Assembly: GCA_902785355.1 (NCBI GenBank)
Contig: CACZYF010000020.1
Coordinates: forward strand, 1 to 32,210
Length of the DNA: 32,210 nt
Origin: an uncultured Ruminococcus sp.
GTDB taxonomy: Bacteria; Bacillota; Clostridia; Oscillospirales; Acutalibacteraceae
Reading direction: 5' to 3'
Positions within the stretch are counted from its first letter, which is position 1; every line of letters begins with the position of its first letter. The notes under the pieces are model-generated. The model saw nothing but the letters and a program-made list of their open reading frames with translations. It was not told where the DNA came from and made no database searches. A program made the position numbers and the translations under genes. Shown piece by piece: positions 23,545 through 32,046 of this stretch.

Positions 23545-24723
23545 ATGTCATATTTATTTACATCCGAGTCCGTAACCGAAGGACATCCCGACAAGGTCTG
23601 CGACCGTGTGTCGGATTCGATATTAGACGCGATCCTTGCGCAGGATGAGAATGCGCATGTCGCCTGCGAGACCACCGCTACCACAGGCAGGATCAATATC
23701 ATGGGCGAAGTCAGCACTACCGCCAAAGTCGATTATGAGGCAGTCGCCCGCAAGGCGGTCTGCGAGATCGGCTACGATTGCGAGCGCGCGACCTTCGACG
23801 GCAACACCTGCGAGGTCAACGTGTTTCTCGATACCCAGAGCCCCGATATCGCTATGGGCGTGAACGAGAGCTTCGAGCTCAAGGATGGGGAAGAGGCTGA
23901 AGCGAATCAGCTTGGCGCGGGCGATCAGGGCATGATGTTCGGCTATGCCTGCGACGAGACCCCCGAGCTCATGCCGCTGGCGATCTCTCTGGCACAGAAG
24001 ATGGCGTTACGTCTGACTCAGGTGCGTAAAGACGGCACCCTGCCGTATCTTCGTCCCGACGGAAAGACCCAGGTCACGATCGAGTATGACGGCGATGTTG
24101 CGAAGCGCGTCCATACCGTTGTCGTCTCGACTCAGCACGACGACGATATCAGCCTCGATAAGATTCGTGAAGACATCATCGCCGAGGTCATCCGCCCCGT
24201 GATCCCCGAAGCCCTCATCGATGATGAGACCAAGATCTTCGTCAACCCGACCGGTCGTTTCGTTATCGGTGGCCCGCAGGGCGATTCCGGCTTGACCGGT
24301 AGGAAGATCATCGTCGATACCTACGGCGGCTATGCGCGCCACGGCGGCGGCGCTTTCTCCGGTAAAGACCCGACGAAGGTCGACCGTTCCGCCGCGTATT
24401 ATGCACGTTATATCGCGAAGAATATCGTTGCCGCCGGCCTTGCGAAGAAGGCGGAGGTACAGCTCGCTTACGCGATCGGCGTCGCGAAGCCTGTTTCTGT
24501 TATGGTCGATACCTTCGGCACCTCCGAATTTACCAATGAACAGCTTGCTGACGCAGTCAGCCGCGTCTTTGACGCACGTCCCGCCTCTATTATCCGCGAG
24601 CTTGACCTGCTCCATACCCGCTACGCGCCGCTTTCCGCCTACGGTCATATGGGCCGCGAGGAACTCGGCGTTCGCTGGGAGAATATTGACAAGACCCTTG
24701 TGCTTAAGGCTGCATTACAGTAA
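23545..24723 (+). CDS. metK: S-adenosylmethionine synthetase
   Basis: 392-residue cytoplasmic enzyme that makes S-adenosylmethionine from methionine and ATP. Diagnostic segments are [14 protein letters not shown] at the N-terminus, the signature [12 protein letters not shown] and the P-loop-like [19 protein letters not shown]. Length is as expected. AGAGGT is about 8 bases before the ATG. It is transcribed from its own promoter through the SAM-I riboswitch and ends at a hairpin immediately downstream. Confidence 0.98.
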   Translation: MSYLFTSESVTEGHPDKVCDRVSDSILDAILAQDENAHVACETTATTGRINIMGEVSTTAKVDYEAVARKAVCEIGYDCERATFDGNTCEVNVFLDTQSPDIAMGVNESFELKDGEEAEANQLGAGDQGMMFGYACDETPELMPLAISLAQKMALRLTQVRKDGTLPYLRPDGKTQVTIEYDGDVAKRVHTVVVSTQHDDDISLDKIREDIIAEVIRPVIPEALIDDETKIFVNPTGRFVIGGPQGDSGLTGRKIIVDTYGGYARHGGGAFSGKDPTKVDRSAAYYARYIAKNIVAAGLAKKAEVQLAYAIGVAKPVSVMVDTFGTSEFTNEQLADAVSRVFDARPASIIRELDLLHTRYAPLSAYGHMGREELGVRWENIDKTLVLKAALQ

Positions 24724-24737
24724 TGATCTCATAGACA

Positions 24738-24760
24738 AAGCCCCGCTTTCGGCGGGGCTT
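24738..24760 (+). terminator. Terminator of metK
   Basis: Perfect 9-bp stem, AAGCCCCGC (24738-24746) with GCGGGGCTT (24752-24760). The following sequence (CCTATTTG) has only a weak T stretch. Confidence 0.7.
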
Positions 24761-24850
24761 CCTATTTGAAATAAGCAGATGTATGTCGAATTTGGTAATG
24801 CGTAAGAATAACAGCGTGAACAAACAATGCTGTCGGGCGTGATGAACAGT

Positions 24851-25291
24851 TTAGTGCTGATGTTCAGGCGGCGTATAGACGGAGTTGCCGAAAGCAATAA
24901 TAGGCATGAATAACTCGGGGAGTATTATCATCCCGATCTTGAATAAGGTAGGTTTTTTGAAGCAATTGCATAGGCGATTGATATGAATCACCTCTGAGAT
25001 GATGGTAAATAATCCGATTACCAGTCCGCATGAGAGCTCGACCATGTCGGGAACAGCGGGGATCAGCTCCAGAATCAGTTCAACAAACCAGAAAATGACT
25101 TCAAGGATAAACCAGATATGAGCCATTCCGACAATATGATGCGAGATGAAGAGGTTATAGAAGGGGATGAGTGATTTCCAACCCTTTTCACCTGCTTTTT
25201 CCAGAATCTTCCATTCGGAAACGATCAGGATCAAATAAACCGGTAGGATGATGAACGCTGTAACGAGGTATATTTTAAGGTCTGATTCCAT
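24851..25291 (-). CDS. DUF5684-like integral membrane protein
   Basis: 146 residues with four hydrophobic segments. The recognisable part is WKILEKAGEKGWKSLIPFYN (about residues 29-48), which follows the first helix; this 'GxxGWxxLIPxYN' pattern is characteristic of the DUF5684 type of signal-peptidase-neighbour membrane proteins in Firmicutes. The C-terminus is short and polar. Function is unknown. The ATG at 25291 is preferred because AAGGA lies about 7 bases upstream; a TTG 18 bases earlier is in frame but poorly placed. The gene stands alone, transcribed away from the GGDEF gene's 3' end. Confidence 0.72.
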   Translation of the reverse strand: MESDLKIYLVTAFIILPVYLILIVSEWKILEKAGEKGWKSLIPFYNLFISHHIVGMAHIWFILEVIFWFVELILELIPAVPDMVELSCGLVIGLFTIISEVIHINRLCNCFKKPTLFKIGMIILPELFMPIIAFGNSVYTPPEHQH

Positions 25292-25387
25292 GGCTAAGTC
25301 CTTAAACAATGGTGTAGCTGTATTATATGAAAGAAGAAAGGTAAATGTTCAATTGAATCGATCGGCGTTGTTCTCTGTATTTAGATT

Positions 25388-26552
25388 TCAAGAGGAAGTT
25401 CTCCTGTCGTTTTCCGCTTTCCGATAATAACGGTTTTTTTCATCATACATAACTTCGTCGGCATGAATAATCAACTTCTCGAGAGAGATATCTCCGTAAT
25501 CGCAGGCTAAGGCGTAACCGGCGGAAACGCTCAGCTTCTTAATCATGCTTCCGCTCCACGACGACGTAGCTTTCGATAGCTGACTGAGCAGCTCATCGGC
25601 GTGCTTGCGGTCGGAATGAGCCAGCACGATGAACTCGTCGCCGCCCGTACGAAAACAGTTGCCGATTGGGCTGAAGACCTTGTCGATACATTCGGCGGCG
25701 CCGCAGATCAACTCGTCTCCCGCAGCATGTCCGAGCGTGTCGTTAGCTATTTTCAGTCCGTTTATATCGATAGAGAAAGCGGCAAAATCATCCGGAAGCT
25801 TTTCTCCTTCGTGGTATTTCAACGTTTTGGAGTAGGCGTAGCGGCTGAGCAGACCCGTCATCGAATCACTGAGCAGTAGCTGCTGCTGTTCATTCAAGCG
25901 GGATTCGGCGTCTATCTGTGAATATTCAGAGTAGTGTATGTACATTAGGATGGCGCCGAAAGTTACGGAAAGATATGCAGTACGAATCTGTCCTCCGAAA
26001 CCTTCCTGAAGAATGATACCGGTCAAAACCAGTCCAATGATCGCATATAAAGAGTAACGATTCTGCTTTGAAAAACTATTACCATAAATCATAAATTCAA
26101 TAATTACGATCATGATAACAAAAAGGTAGACGATCATATAGATGAAGTACAGCGGACCGTGTGAGTAGACATTGTTTTTGTCGATCCTTGTCATCCAACC
26201 GAAGAAGCAGGAGAGTATTTGAAACACGGTGTTTCCGACTAGAATACCGTTCAGCACCTTGTACCATTGATTTTTGATGCCCATTTGTTTGATCAGGGCG
26301 ATGCTGACAATAGGCGTAAGTGTATAGTCGATACACTTAATGACCAAAATAATCCAGGAAGGAAAACTTTGGTTGCCGCTGAGCTGTATCCCTGCCCATT
26401 CTGCGACAGAAGCGAGCGCGATCAATAGGTAGGTAAGATAAAAGACGCTCTTTTGCGGCTTTTTTGAGCCTGTCGTTTTCATGTACTAAAACGCATAAAA
26501 CCAAAAGAGCCGCTAAAGACAGCAGAATGATCGTTGTATAATAATTAAGCAT
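25388..26552 (-). pseudogene. GGDEF membrane protein with a one-base frameshift (putative diguanylate cyclase)
   Basis: Two frames join into one protein of about 387 residues. The first (from ATG at 26552, with GGGAGA 6 bases upstream) encodes MLNYYTTIILLSLAALLVLC and VHENDRLKKA. The second begins in the next frame and continues with QKSVFYLTYLLIALASVAEW, further membrane helices (six or so in all) and a GGDEF domain with SDSMTGLLSRYAY, DINGLKIANDTLGHAAGDE and an intact RTGGDEFIVL active site. Removing one A from the run of six (plus-strand T 26460-26465) restores a continuous frame reading NDRLKKPQKSVFYLTY. Such proteins make cyclic di-GMP; no RxxD inhibitory site precedes GGDEF. The downstream frame has its own ATG at 26482 without a good SD. 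The break may be a mutation, slippage-based switching or a sequencing error. Confidence 0.8.
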
Positions 26553-26664
26553 ATGCAATCTCCCGTATATGACGGATTCAAGAATCCGATTTGGGGTGGA
26601 TAGACGAATATAACGATCAACCTGAGATGCGCTGCAGATGTCGTAAACAATATATATTTATAAT

Positions 26665-26693
26665 ATTATACATTAATGTGTACAAAAAATCAA
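26665..26693 (-). promoter_or_regulatory. Promoter of the GGDEF gene
   Basis: On the minus strand TTGATT (plus 26688-26693), 17-base spacer, perfect TATAAT (plus 26665-26670). It would give a leader of about 105 bases before the ATG at 26552. Confidence 0.65.
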
Positions 26694-26795
26694 GAGTTAA
26701 TACCGTGAATTTATAAATTTAGCGCAAGAGCAAAGAAGTCTAACAGCTCTATGAGGCGGATTGATGCTTCTATTCAAGAACAGACAGCTTTTCTG

Positions 26796-26908
26796 TATCC
26801 TATTCTGTTTTGTTTTCCGCTAAGGACATCGCCCTTTCAAGACAGCGGTTTTTTCGTCCTATTCAGTTTTCTTATTTCGTTAAGGGAATCGTCTTTTGTT
26901 CTTTTCAT
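26796..26908. repeat. Degenerate ~59-bp direct repeat in an AT-rich gap
   Basis: Two imperfect units start with TCCTATTCTGTTTT (about 26798) and TCCTATTCAGTTTT (about 26857); each continues with a pyrimidine-rich stretch and CGCTAAGGACATCG or CGTTAAGGGAATCG. The gap 26,553-26,930 otherwise holds only the GGDEF promoter and leader; I see no convincing gene. Confidence 0.4.
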
Positions 26909-26930
26909 TTTATGAATCGTTTCCAGAACG

Positions 26931-27220
26931 CTACAGCGTTATTATTGACGAGCAGATGCGAACGGTCAGAAACGCCCGGTAGAGGAACGGCAGGATCAGG
27001 AACAGCACATTCCCTCCGATCATCAGCACCCCTATGCAACGGCAAAGAGGATCAATAGGATTCCGATCACGATCAGCGGAATTCTCAAAGCCGCTATGTT
27101 TCCGCATTGAAACACAGGCAGGTTTCTGCAAAACATCGCCGCGACCGTCAGCGCGATCACAACGCCTCCGAATACCGGACCCGGTCCGTAGATCGGCAGA
27201 TGATCTTTCTCGTTCTTCAT
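26931..27220 (-). pseudogene. Remnant of an isoprenylcysteine carboxyl methyltransferase-family gene
   Basis: The N-terminus is intact: a good start (GAGG 8 bases before the ATG at 27220), then MKNEKDHLPIYGPGPVFGGV and two hydrophobic helices to LLILFAVA, where TAG stops the frame at 27032. Immediately beyond, in another frame, comes GVLMIGGNVLFLILPFLYRA then FLTVRICSSI, which looks like the second-to-last helix of the same family (usual form GALLxxGNxxLxxLPxxYxxFLTV). The methyltransferase core between them and the true C-terminus are missing. The remnant is therefore read as an internal deletion plus a truncated end. ICMT-like proteins are membrane enzymes that methylate prenylated or other lipid-like carboxylates. 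Family assignment is from memory of motifs. Confidence 0.6.
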
Positions 27221-27236
27221 GTGTATCGCCTCATAC

Positions 27237-27254
27237 AGTTAGCTGTTGCTAACT
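27237..27254. promoter_or_regulatory. Operator-like palindrome upstream of the methyltransferase remnant
   Basis: AGTTAGC (27237-27243) and GCTAACT (27248-27254) form a perfect 7-bp palindrome with TGTT between. It lies just upstream of the remnant gene, and related TTAGC half-sites recur at about 27320, 27335 and 27355. The symmetry fits a MarR- or TetR-type repressor site, but no such regulator is in the window. Confidence 0.45.
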
Positions 27255-27336
27255 CAATTATAACACAGCCAACTCAAAAACTCAATATCTTCTTGAATAT
27301 TCATTCTGTGATAAACTACAGTTAGTTACCCAACGC

Positions 27337-27358
27337 TAGCATTTACTTACAAATGCTA
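27337..27358. promoter_or_regulatory. Second inverted repeat in the same gap
   Basis: TAGCATTT (27337-27344) and AAATGCTA (27351-27358), a perfect 8-bp inverted repeat with a six-base loop, flanked by CGC and ACA. It shares the TTAGC/GCTAA half-site with the palindrome at 27237-27254. The rest of 27,221-27,635 is AT-rich with no gene I can support. Confidence 0.4.
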
Positions 27359-27635
27359 ACAAATCATATCACCTCTCGATTTAGATCTAAATTGGAATGC
27401 TTTTCTTTTCAGGAAGAGATACCATATAATAGGGATACAATTTCTAATACGATCATATGTATCACGTCTCTTACAAGCACAGCAACATACTACAGCCCGT
27501 TCCAAAAGTCCAGAGAAATATACTCTTAAAGCCAGTGAGCTTTTACAGAATGAACAGCTATCAGAGGACACTCTCAGCGCTATTGTTATTATGTGCAAGA
27601 TCAGTAATTCAAAAACTCTTTCATTCTTATCTGTC

Positions 27636-29186
27636 CTACTTTTCTTCGTGATATTCTTTTTCGGTATTAACATTCCAAATATTATCCTTGTTTGTTTCTC
27701 CTGAAAGAATATTCTTTACTGTTTCAAATGAAGTGCACATACTATGGTCAATATTATTATAACGATGCTGTCCGTTTCTTCCGACACAAAACAAGTTTGG
27801 AATTGTATCGAGATAGTTTCTCAAATCATCCATTTGGTCATATGTATCAAAGTAAGCTGGATATGCTTTTTTAACACGCTCAACGTGCGAATCAAGCACT
27901 TCGTTTTCGTTGCTGATTAATCCCATTGCGACCATTTCTTTGATAGCCATTTTAGCGAAATCATTGTCACTCATAGACCACATTTCGTCGCCTTCATTGC
28001 AGAAATATTCAAGACCGATCCAAATACTGTGTTCAATATCTTTAACCATATACGGCGACCAGTTATTATAAATTTGGAAACGTCCCATTTTAACATTTCT
28101 GTCGTGAACATATACCCAATTGTCAGGTACTATATTACCGATTGTTTTCGTTTTAGTTTCATTTTTCAGATTGAGGTGCGGAATCAATACACCAACCGTC
28201 ATATAATCACGATACGGAAGTCCCTCAGCAATTTTTCTGTACTTATCGGGAACATCGTTCATTCCTACTACCAAATCCTTAACCGGCATCGAAGAAATGA
28301 CGTAGTCGCCATTAACAGTGATTCGTTGTCCATCCTTCTCGTACACAAGACCTGTTACAACATTGTCGCTGCCTTTTAATATATTGACAACCTTAGCGTT
28401 TTTGATAATAGTTCCGCCCATTTTTTCAAAATCAGCGGCAGTCAAATCCCACAATTGACCGGGTCCAAGCTTCGGGTACGCAAATTCCTCAATCAGCGAA
28501 GTTTCAACCTTACGATCCTTTTTATTGAAGATTTTGCCGAATATATCTTTTAACACCGCTTTAATTGATAGACCTTTAACGCGCTGAGCTCCCCACTCAG
28601 GAGAAATCTCGCTCGGATGTCTGCCCCAAAGATTTTCTGTATAGTTTTCAAAGAACATTGAGTACAGTTTCTTGCCAAAGCGATTGATGTAGAAATCCTC
28701 TAAAGATTTTTCCTCACGCTTATGAAACACGGTTTTAAGATAGCTAAAGCCTACAACGATAGTTGTACCGAAGCCCATATTTTTTATCGTTTCAAACTTG
28801 AGCGAAACAGGATAATCAAAGAATTTAGAATTGAAGAGGATTCTTGAGAGTCTGTTTCTCCTCAACATAACCCTGTCATTTTTTTCAGGATCAGGACCGC
28901 CGGTAACAGTTGTTGATGTTCTTTCGAGTACAACGTCATCATACGGCATCGCTCCCTGAGTAGGCAACATTTTCTCCCACCATTCATTCACTTCGGGAAC
29001 TTTAGAGAAAAAACGATGACCTCCCATATCCATACGGTTGCCTTTATAATTTACAGTACGGGATATACCGCCGAAACAATCGCTTTCTTCAAAAACGATT
29101 ACCTCATAATCATTCGATTTATCAAGGAGCTCATAAGCCGCAGTTAAGCCTGCGGGACCTGCTCCGATTATTAATACTTTTTTCAT
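27636..29186 (-). CDS. FAD-dependent oxidoreductase, UDP-galactopyranose mutase/protoporphyrinogen oxidase-like
   Basis: 516 residues. The N-terminal dinucleotide-binding motif is [18 protein letters not shown] followed by the acidic strand end VIVFEES, then GGISRTV and MDMGGHRFF, as in flavin amine oxidase and UDP-galactopyranose mutase relatives. The segment [20 protein letters not shown] is close to the mutase/glycan oxidoreductase branch. The C-terminal FAD segment is [18 protein letters not shown]. Such enzymes act on sugar nucleotides or polyprenyl intermediates; no other sugar genes are nearby. It is strikingly AT-rich compared with the first 26 kb and is the only intact gene here that ends in TAG, both consistent with transfer. 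Its SD is set apart from the ATG by a hairpin. Confidence 0.85.
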   Translation of the reverse strand: MKKVLIIGAGPAGLTAAYELLDKSNDYEVIVFEESDCFGGISRTVNYKGNRMDMGGHRFFSKVPEVNEWWEKMLPTQGAMPYDDVVLERTSTTVTGGPDPEKNDRVMLRRNRLSRILFNSKFFDYPVSLKFETIKNMGFGTTIVVGFSYLKTVFHKREEKSLEDFYINRFGKKLYSMFFENYTENLWGRHPSEISPEWGAQRVKGLSIKAVLKDIFGKIFNKKDRKVETSLIEEFAYPKLGPGQLWDLTAADFEKMGGTIIKNAKVVNILKGSDNVVTGLVYEKDGQRITVNGDYVISSMPVKDLVVGMNDVPDKYRKIAEGLPYRDYMTVGVLIPHLNLKNETKTKTIGNIVPDNWVYVHDRNVKMGRFQIYNNWSPYMVKDIEHSIWIGLEYFCNEGDEMWSMSDNDFAKMAIKEMVAMGLISNENEVLDSHVERVKKAYPAYFDTYDQMDDLRNYLDTIPNLFCVGRNGQHRYNNIDHSMCTSFETVKNILSGETNKDNIWNVNTEKEYHEEK

Positions 29187-29194
29187 TTTGATAA

Positions 29195-29219
29195 TCGGAC
29201 GTTTTTGTCCGAACTCCTT
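29195..29219 (-). promoter_or_regulatory. Shine-Dalgarno separated from the start codon by a hairpin
   Basis: On the minus strand AAGGAG (plus 29214-29219) lies 27 bases before the ATG at 29186. Between them TCGGAC and GTCCGA (plus 29195-29200 and 29207-29212) form a perfect 6-bp stem with a six-base loop. Taking out the 18-base hairpin leaves a spacing of 9 bases, which is ideal. Confidence 0.55.
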
Positions 29220-29280
29220 TCATCATCTTTTCTATACAGAAAAACAAGCAAAGTTACGCAACCCGAAAAAAGAAAACAGT

Positions 29281-29325
29281 AAAAACGGCTAAACCCCTCT
29301 TACTAATCAAGGCTTTAGCCGTTTC
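29281..29325 (-). terminator. Terminator of the restriction-modification operon
   Basis: Perfect 11-bp stem: AAACGGCTAAA (29284-29294) with TTTAGCCGTTT (29315-29325). On the minus strand the stem runs into five T residues, about 60 bases after the methyltransferase stop. Confidence 0.8.
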
Positions 29326-29386
29326 TCTATGCTCGTTTGTCGCTTATTTATCTCTTAAATCTACAGACAGATAATGGACAATACCG

Positions 29387-30295
29387 TCATACGGTCATCA
29401 TACTGAATAAAGATAATTGCTCGCTTTCATTAAGCAGCGTGTTTTGCTTTCCGGTAACTGTATAATTAGTTAGCAGGGCTTCTATAACTGGATTTCTGTT
29501 TATTTCTTTTGCTCCAACATGATAGAAATGTTCACGCGTTATTTTTTGGCAGTCATTCCATACTGTCGCAATATACTCATTTCTCCTATAATCGTTATGA
29601 TCCCATGTTGACAGCATATATTTTGCATTACTATCAACTAAGGCTTTGTGCAAGGCAAGCTCTGATTGTTCGTCCCAACTATCATAGTAATCTACATGGC
29701 GACCTATATATGGTGGGTCACAATAAATAAAATCATTCATACCAGCCATAGCAATAGTTGTTTCAAAAGGTTGACAAAAAAACTCCCAGGAATGTGTTTT
29801 CAATAAACTTTCAACGTGCGCGACTTGGTTTACAATTTTTGTCACATAAGCTTTTGCAAAGCGCCGCGGTTTATGACCATAAGGAACATTAAAATTGTAA
29901 TCCTTATTAAACCGTATCATTCCATTAAAGCAAGCACGATTTAAGAACAAAAAATCAAGTGGGTTGTGCTCATTGTTAAATCTTTTACGTACGGTATAAT
30001 AGTAATCATCGTCCCCTTCCTCTAACAGTTTTCCTTCTCTCTCTAAAAAATCGCGTACAACATAGGACGTTATAATTCCAGACTTTATTTGATTATAGAA
30101 CTCTATAATGTGCGGGTTTGTATCTGCAAAAACAGCTTGATGTGGTTCAATGTTAAAGCCGACAACGCCCGAACCCATAAACGGTTCTATCCAAACAGAG
30201 TTCGGCTGCATAATAACGCTTTTTCTGATTAAGGGAACAAGTTTTGTTTTTATTCCCTGTATTTTTATGGGTGGTACATATACTTTTTCATTCAT
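29387..30295 (-). CDS. DNA adenine methyltransferase of an EcoRV-type system (D12/Dam class)
   Basis: 302 residues. It has the D12-class N-terminal motif PPIKIQGIKTKLVPLI, the SAM motif EPFMGSGVVGFN, and the catalytic CDPPYIGRHVDYYDSW, with FLFLNRACFNGMIRFN between. These stretches match what I remember of M.EcoRV, which methylates adenine in GATATC. In this enzyme the catalytic motif follows the SAM motif, as in alpha-class methyltransferases. Its start overlaps the endonuclease stop by four bases (ATGA), so the pair is translated together with the nuclease first. Low GC like its neighbours. Methylation of GATATC would protect the chromosome, which contains many such sites in this window. 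Confidence 0.92.
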   Translation of the reverse strand: MNEKVYVPPIKIQGIKTKLVPLIRKSVIMQPNSVWIEPFMGSGVVGFNIEPHQAVFADTNPHIIEFYNQIKSGIITSYVVRDFLEREGKLLEEGDDDYYYTVRKRFNNEHNPLDFLFLNRACFNGMIRFNKDYNFNVPYGHKPRRFAKAYVTKIVNQVAHVESLLKTHSWEFFCQPFETTIAMAGMNDFIYCDPPYIGRHVDYYDSWDEQSELALHKALVDSNAKYMLSTWDHNDYRRNEYIATVWNDCQKITREHFYHVGAKEINRNPVIEALLTNYTVTGKQNTLLNESEQLSLFSMMTV

Positions 30296-31131
30296 TTTGC
30301 TTTCCTCTTTGGTGCTTTGGGGTTATTCAGTTCAGCAGGCAAACTACGGTATTGTAAATATTCATCAAACGATGAAAGTTTTTTACGCTTTCCATTCCTA
30401 AGAATTTCGATTTTTCCGAAATTAGCCCAATAATCATCAAACAGTTCCTCTCCCGCCTTGGCGAAAACTCCGTTACCGTTTAGTATGTCGTCAATCTTTT
30501 GAATACTGCCTATATTTGCAGTGTTTCCACTACCCCCTATGTCGCTTGCAATCTTCCATTTTTCTTCGGCAAAAAACAGAAAATTCTTTATAACAGATGG
30601 TATTGTTGAAATCTCATCTATAGAATAGATGTGCATTTCCTCGTTTTTGTCAAGTACTGCACGTGAATATATAATTCCTAAACAAAAATGCCCGCTATAT
30701 TCATCATAAGGATATTGTATATTTTTCGTGCTTGTTCGACTAACAAAATATTCTCCGTGCGAACCTAAAGTAAAGCCATTACAGAAACCAGGATATTCTT
30801 CATCTCTGTAAGTCGTTTTTAGGTCTACAGCAAACTTGATTTGCGGATTACTCTTTGAAATAAACGTCAAGTCAGGATACCAATTTTGGTATTTAGCAAG
30901 TTCGATGTCATAACCAATTTTTTGGGCAAAAGTCAAAAAGTGTGGGAACAAATGAAGTTCAAGGACTTTTGAAACGATTTTAGTATCAGAGGAAATAGTG
31001 TAGATATTTTTAAATATATCAATAAATCCTCTGATAGTCCATTCATCGCCCGTAGCAATAAAATTCCTCAAAGTGGAGGCAAAGTCTTTTAATTGAGCGC
31101 CAAACACTGCTTTTTCTGCTTCGTTTTTCAC
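30292..31131 (-). CDS. EcoRV-like type II restriction endonuclease
   Basis: 279 residues. The catalytic PD...DxK motif is present as WYPDLTFISKSNPQIKFAVD followed by LKTTYRD, giving Asp87, Asp103 and Lys105 with the same 16-residue spacing as Asp74, Asp90 and Lys92 of EcoRV. Further EcoRV-like stretches are STKNIQYPYDEYSGHF and SDIGGSGNTANIGSI (GDLAGSGNTTNIGSI in EcoRV). Cutting at GATATC is therefore likely. It starts at GTG (31131), with AGAGG 9 bases upstream. It is about 35 residues longer than EcoRV, mostly at the N-terminus. It precedes its methyltransferase, with a frameshifted XRE regulator 42 bases upstream of it. Confidence 0.92.
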   Translation of the reverse strand: MKNEAEKAVFGAQLKDFASTLRNFIATGDEWTIRGFIDIFKNIYTISSDTKIVSKVLELHLFPHFLTFAQKIGYDIELAKYQNWYPDLTFISKSNPQIKFAVDLKTTYRDEEYPGFCNGFTLGSHGEYFVSRTSTKNIQYPYDEYSGHFCLGIIYSRAVLDKNEEMHIYSIDEISTIPSVIKNFLFFAEEKWKIASDIGGSGNTANIGSIQKIDDILNGNGVFAKAGEELFDDYWANFGKIEILRNGKRKKLSSFDEYLQYRSLPAELNNPKAPKRKAK

Positions 31132-31173
31132 GTGTAATTACCTCTTTCTTGAGTTAATATGGCTTGACTTTTC

Positions 31174-31367
31174 TTATATCTCTACAATATTGTCAAACCC
31201 GTATTCAAAGTCAGTTGCGATTTTTTCTAACGTGTTCATTGCCATAGGTTCGTTTTTCTCATTTTAGTAAGTATGTTCATACTTATACCCGCTGACTTGC
31301 GTATTTGCGTTTTCGTCATACACTTGCCTATCAACAATTCCCATAAGCGGTTATAGCTGTACGTCAT
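31174..31367 (-). pseudogene. XRE-type small regulator at the head of the R-M operon, frameshifted
   Basis: From ATG 31367 (GGAGAG about 7 bases upstream) the frame reads MTYSYNRLWELLIGKCMTKT followed by QIRKSAGISMNILTKMRK, a Cro/C1-type helix-turn-helix start, and then hits a stop shortly after. In the neighbouring frame the normal family ending follows: KNEPMAMNTLEKIATDFEYG, FDNIVEI and stop at 31174. One extra A in the five-A run (plus-strand T 31253-31257) would join them into about 64 residues, the size of a typical small XRE regulator or R-M control protein. It lies between the promoter and the restriction enzyme gene. The break may be mutation, slippage-based switching or a sequencing error. 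Confidence 0.7.
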
Positions 31368-31408
31368 GCGTTTTCTCTCCGCTAAAATAGCCATAAAAAG
31401 CATAGTGC

Positions 31409-31437
31409 ATTATAGCATACCTCGCAAAAAAATTCAA
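31409..31437 (-). promoter_or_regulatory. Sigma-A promoter of the regulator-restriction-methylase operon
   Basis: On the minus strand TTGAAT (plus 31432-31437), 17-base spacer, perfect TATAAT (plus 31409-31414) with an extended -10 (TGC). Start near 31402, 35 bases before the regulator's ATG. Confidence 0.78.
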
Positions 31438-31828
31438 TAATGAATCCTGTAAATGTGATAGTAATTTTCGTTAATTATATCGTTTCAGCTTTGCAGAGGC
31501 AGCTGCAATACAGGGACAAGTCCTTTTTTTGTACGCCTCTAACGTGTCTACGCGGGTTATCTCTTACAAAAAGCTGAAATAGCGCACAACATGGGCAGAC
31601 AGAGGGCGTGCAATGTCCTTGTGGCGAACTCCCTTGTTTTCGCACTACGTTATCTGTGCCGGTATTTCTATTATCTTGTCTTTCAGTTTCATATCGACGC
31701 CACATTTTAAACTCTGTAGTGTATTCGGAATAGTTTTCGTAAAACCCAACGTAACAGTCAACAAACAATGGTGAGCAGGACAAACAACCTGCTCACTACA
31801 TACAAATCGGATAAAATTGAATAAAAGA
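31438..31828. other. AT-rich stretch without a supported gene
   Basis: Between the R-M promoter and the tRNA terminator I see no gene. A minus-strand frame over 31475-31783 is cysteine-rich with no family resemblance and no SD, and may be a decayed remnant. Confidence 0.4.
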
Positions 31829-31866
31829 ATGAGTGTCCATAACGAAAATCCGTTATGAACACTCAT
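31829..31866 (-). terminator. Terminator downstream of tRNA-Leu
   Basis: Inverted repeat of 16 bp with one mismatch (arms 31829-31844 and 31851-31866; ATGAGTGT...ACACTCAT ends). On the minus strand it starts 2 bases after the tRNA 3' end and is followed by TTCTTTTATT. Confidence 0.75.
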
Positions 31867-31868
31867 AC

Positions 31869-31951
31869 TGGTGCGCCTGACAGGACTTGAACCTGCACCC
31901 TCGCGGACTGGAACCTAAATCCAGCGTGTCTGCCAATTCCACCACAAGCGC
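31869..31951 (-). tRNA. tRNA-Leu (anticodon UAG)
   Basis: 83 bases including an encoded CCA. The acceptor stem is GCGCTTG with CAGGCGC, the D-arm contains GGAATTGGCAGAC, the anticodon stem CTGGA/TCCAG holds loop TTTAGGT (anticodon TAG), a long variable arm follows as in class II tRNAs, and the T-arm is GCAGG TTCAAGT CCTGT. It reads CUA leucine codons. The terminator hairpin is directly 3' of it. Confidence 0.95.
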
Positions 31952-32020
31952 TTTTCTATAAAAACAGGTCGCAAAACCCGATATTTATCTCATATTTAAT
32001 TGTTACACCGAGGTGACGTT

Positions 32021-32046
32021 ACCTAAACCCGGCGCGTCTGCCAATT
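32021..32046 (-). pseudogene. Partial second copy of tRNA-Leu
   Basis: A 26-base block matches the D-arm and anticodon region of the intact tRNA-Leu (31913-31938) at 23 of 26 positions; all three differences are transitions. The T-arm and acceptor ends are not recognisable, so it should not fold as a tRNA. It lies 108 bases upstream of the intact copy in transcription order. Confidence 0.65.

Noticed and set aside
26810-27058. Plus-strand 82-codon frame in the AT-rich gap
   Set aside because: Runs through the degenerate repeat and antisense to the methyltransferase remnant, with no SD or domain.
27356-27673. Minus-strand 105-codon frame, cysteine-rich
   Set aside because: Overlaps the 3' end of the oxidoreductase gene, has no SD and no recognisable domain.
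31475-31783. Minus-strand 102-codon frame next to the tRNA
   Set aside because: Unusual Cys/Arg content, no SD and no family; at most a decayed remnant.
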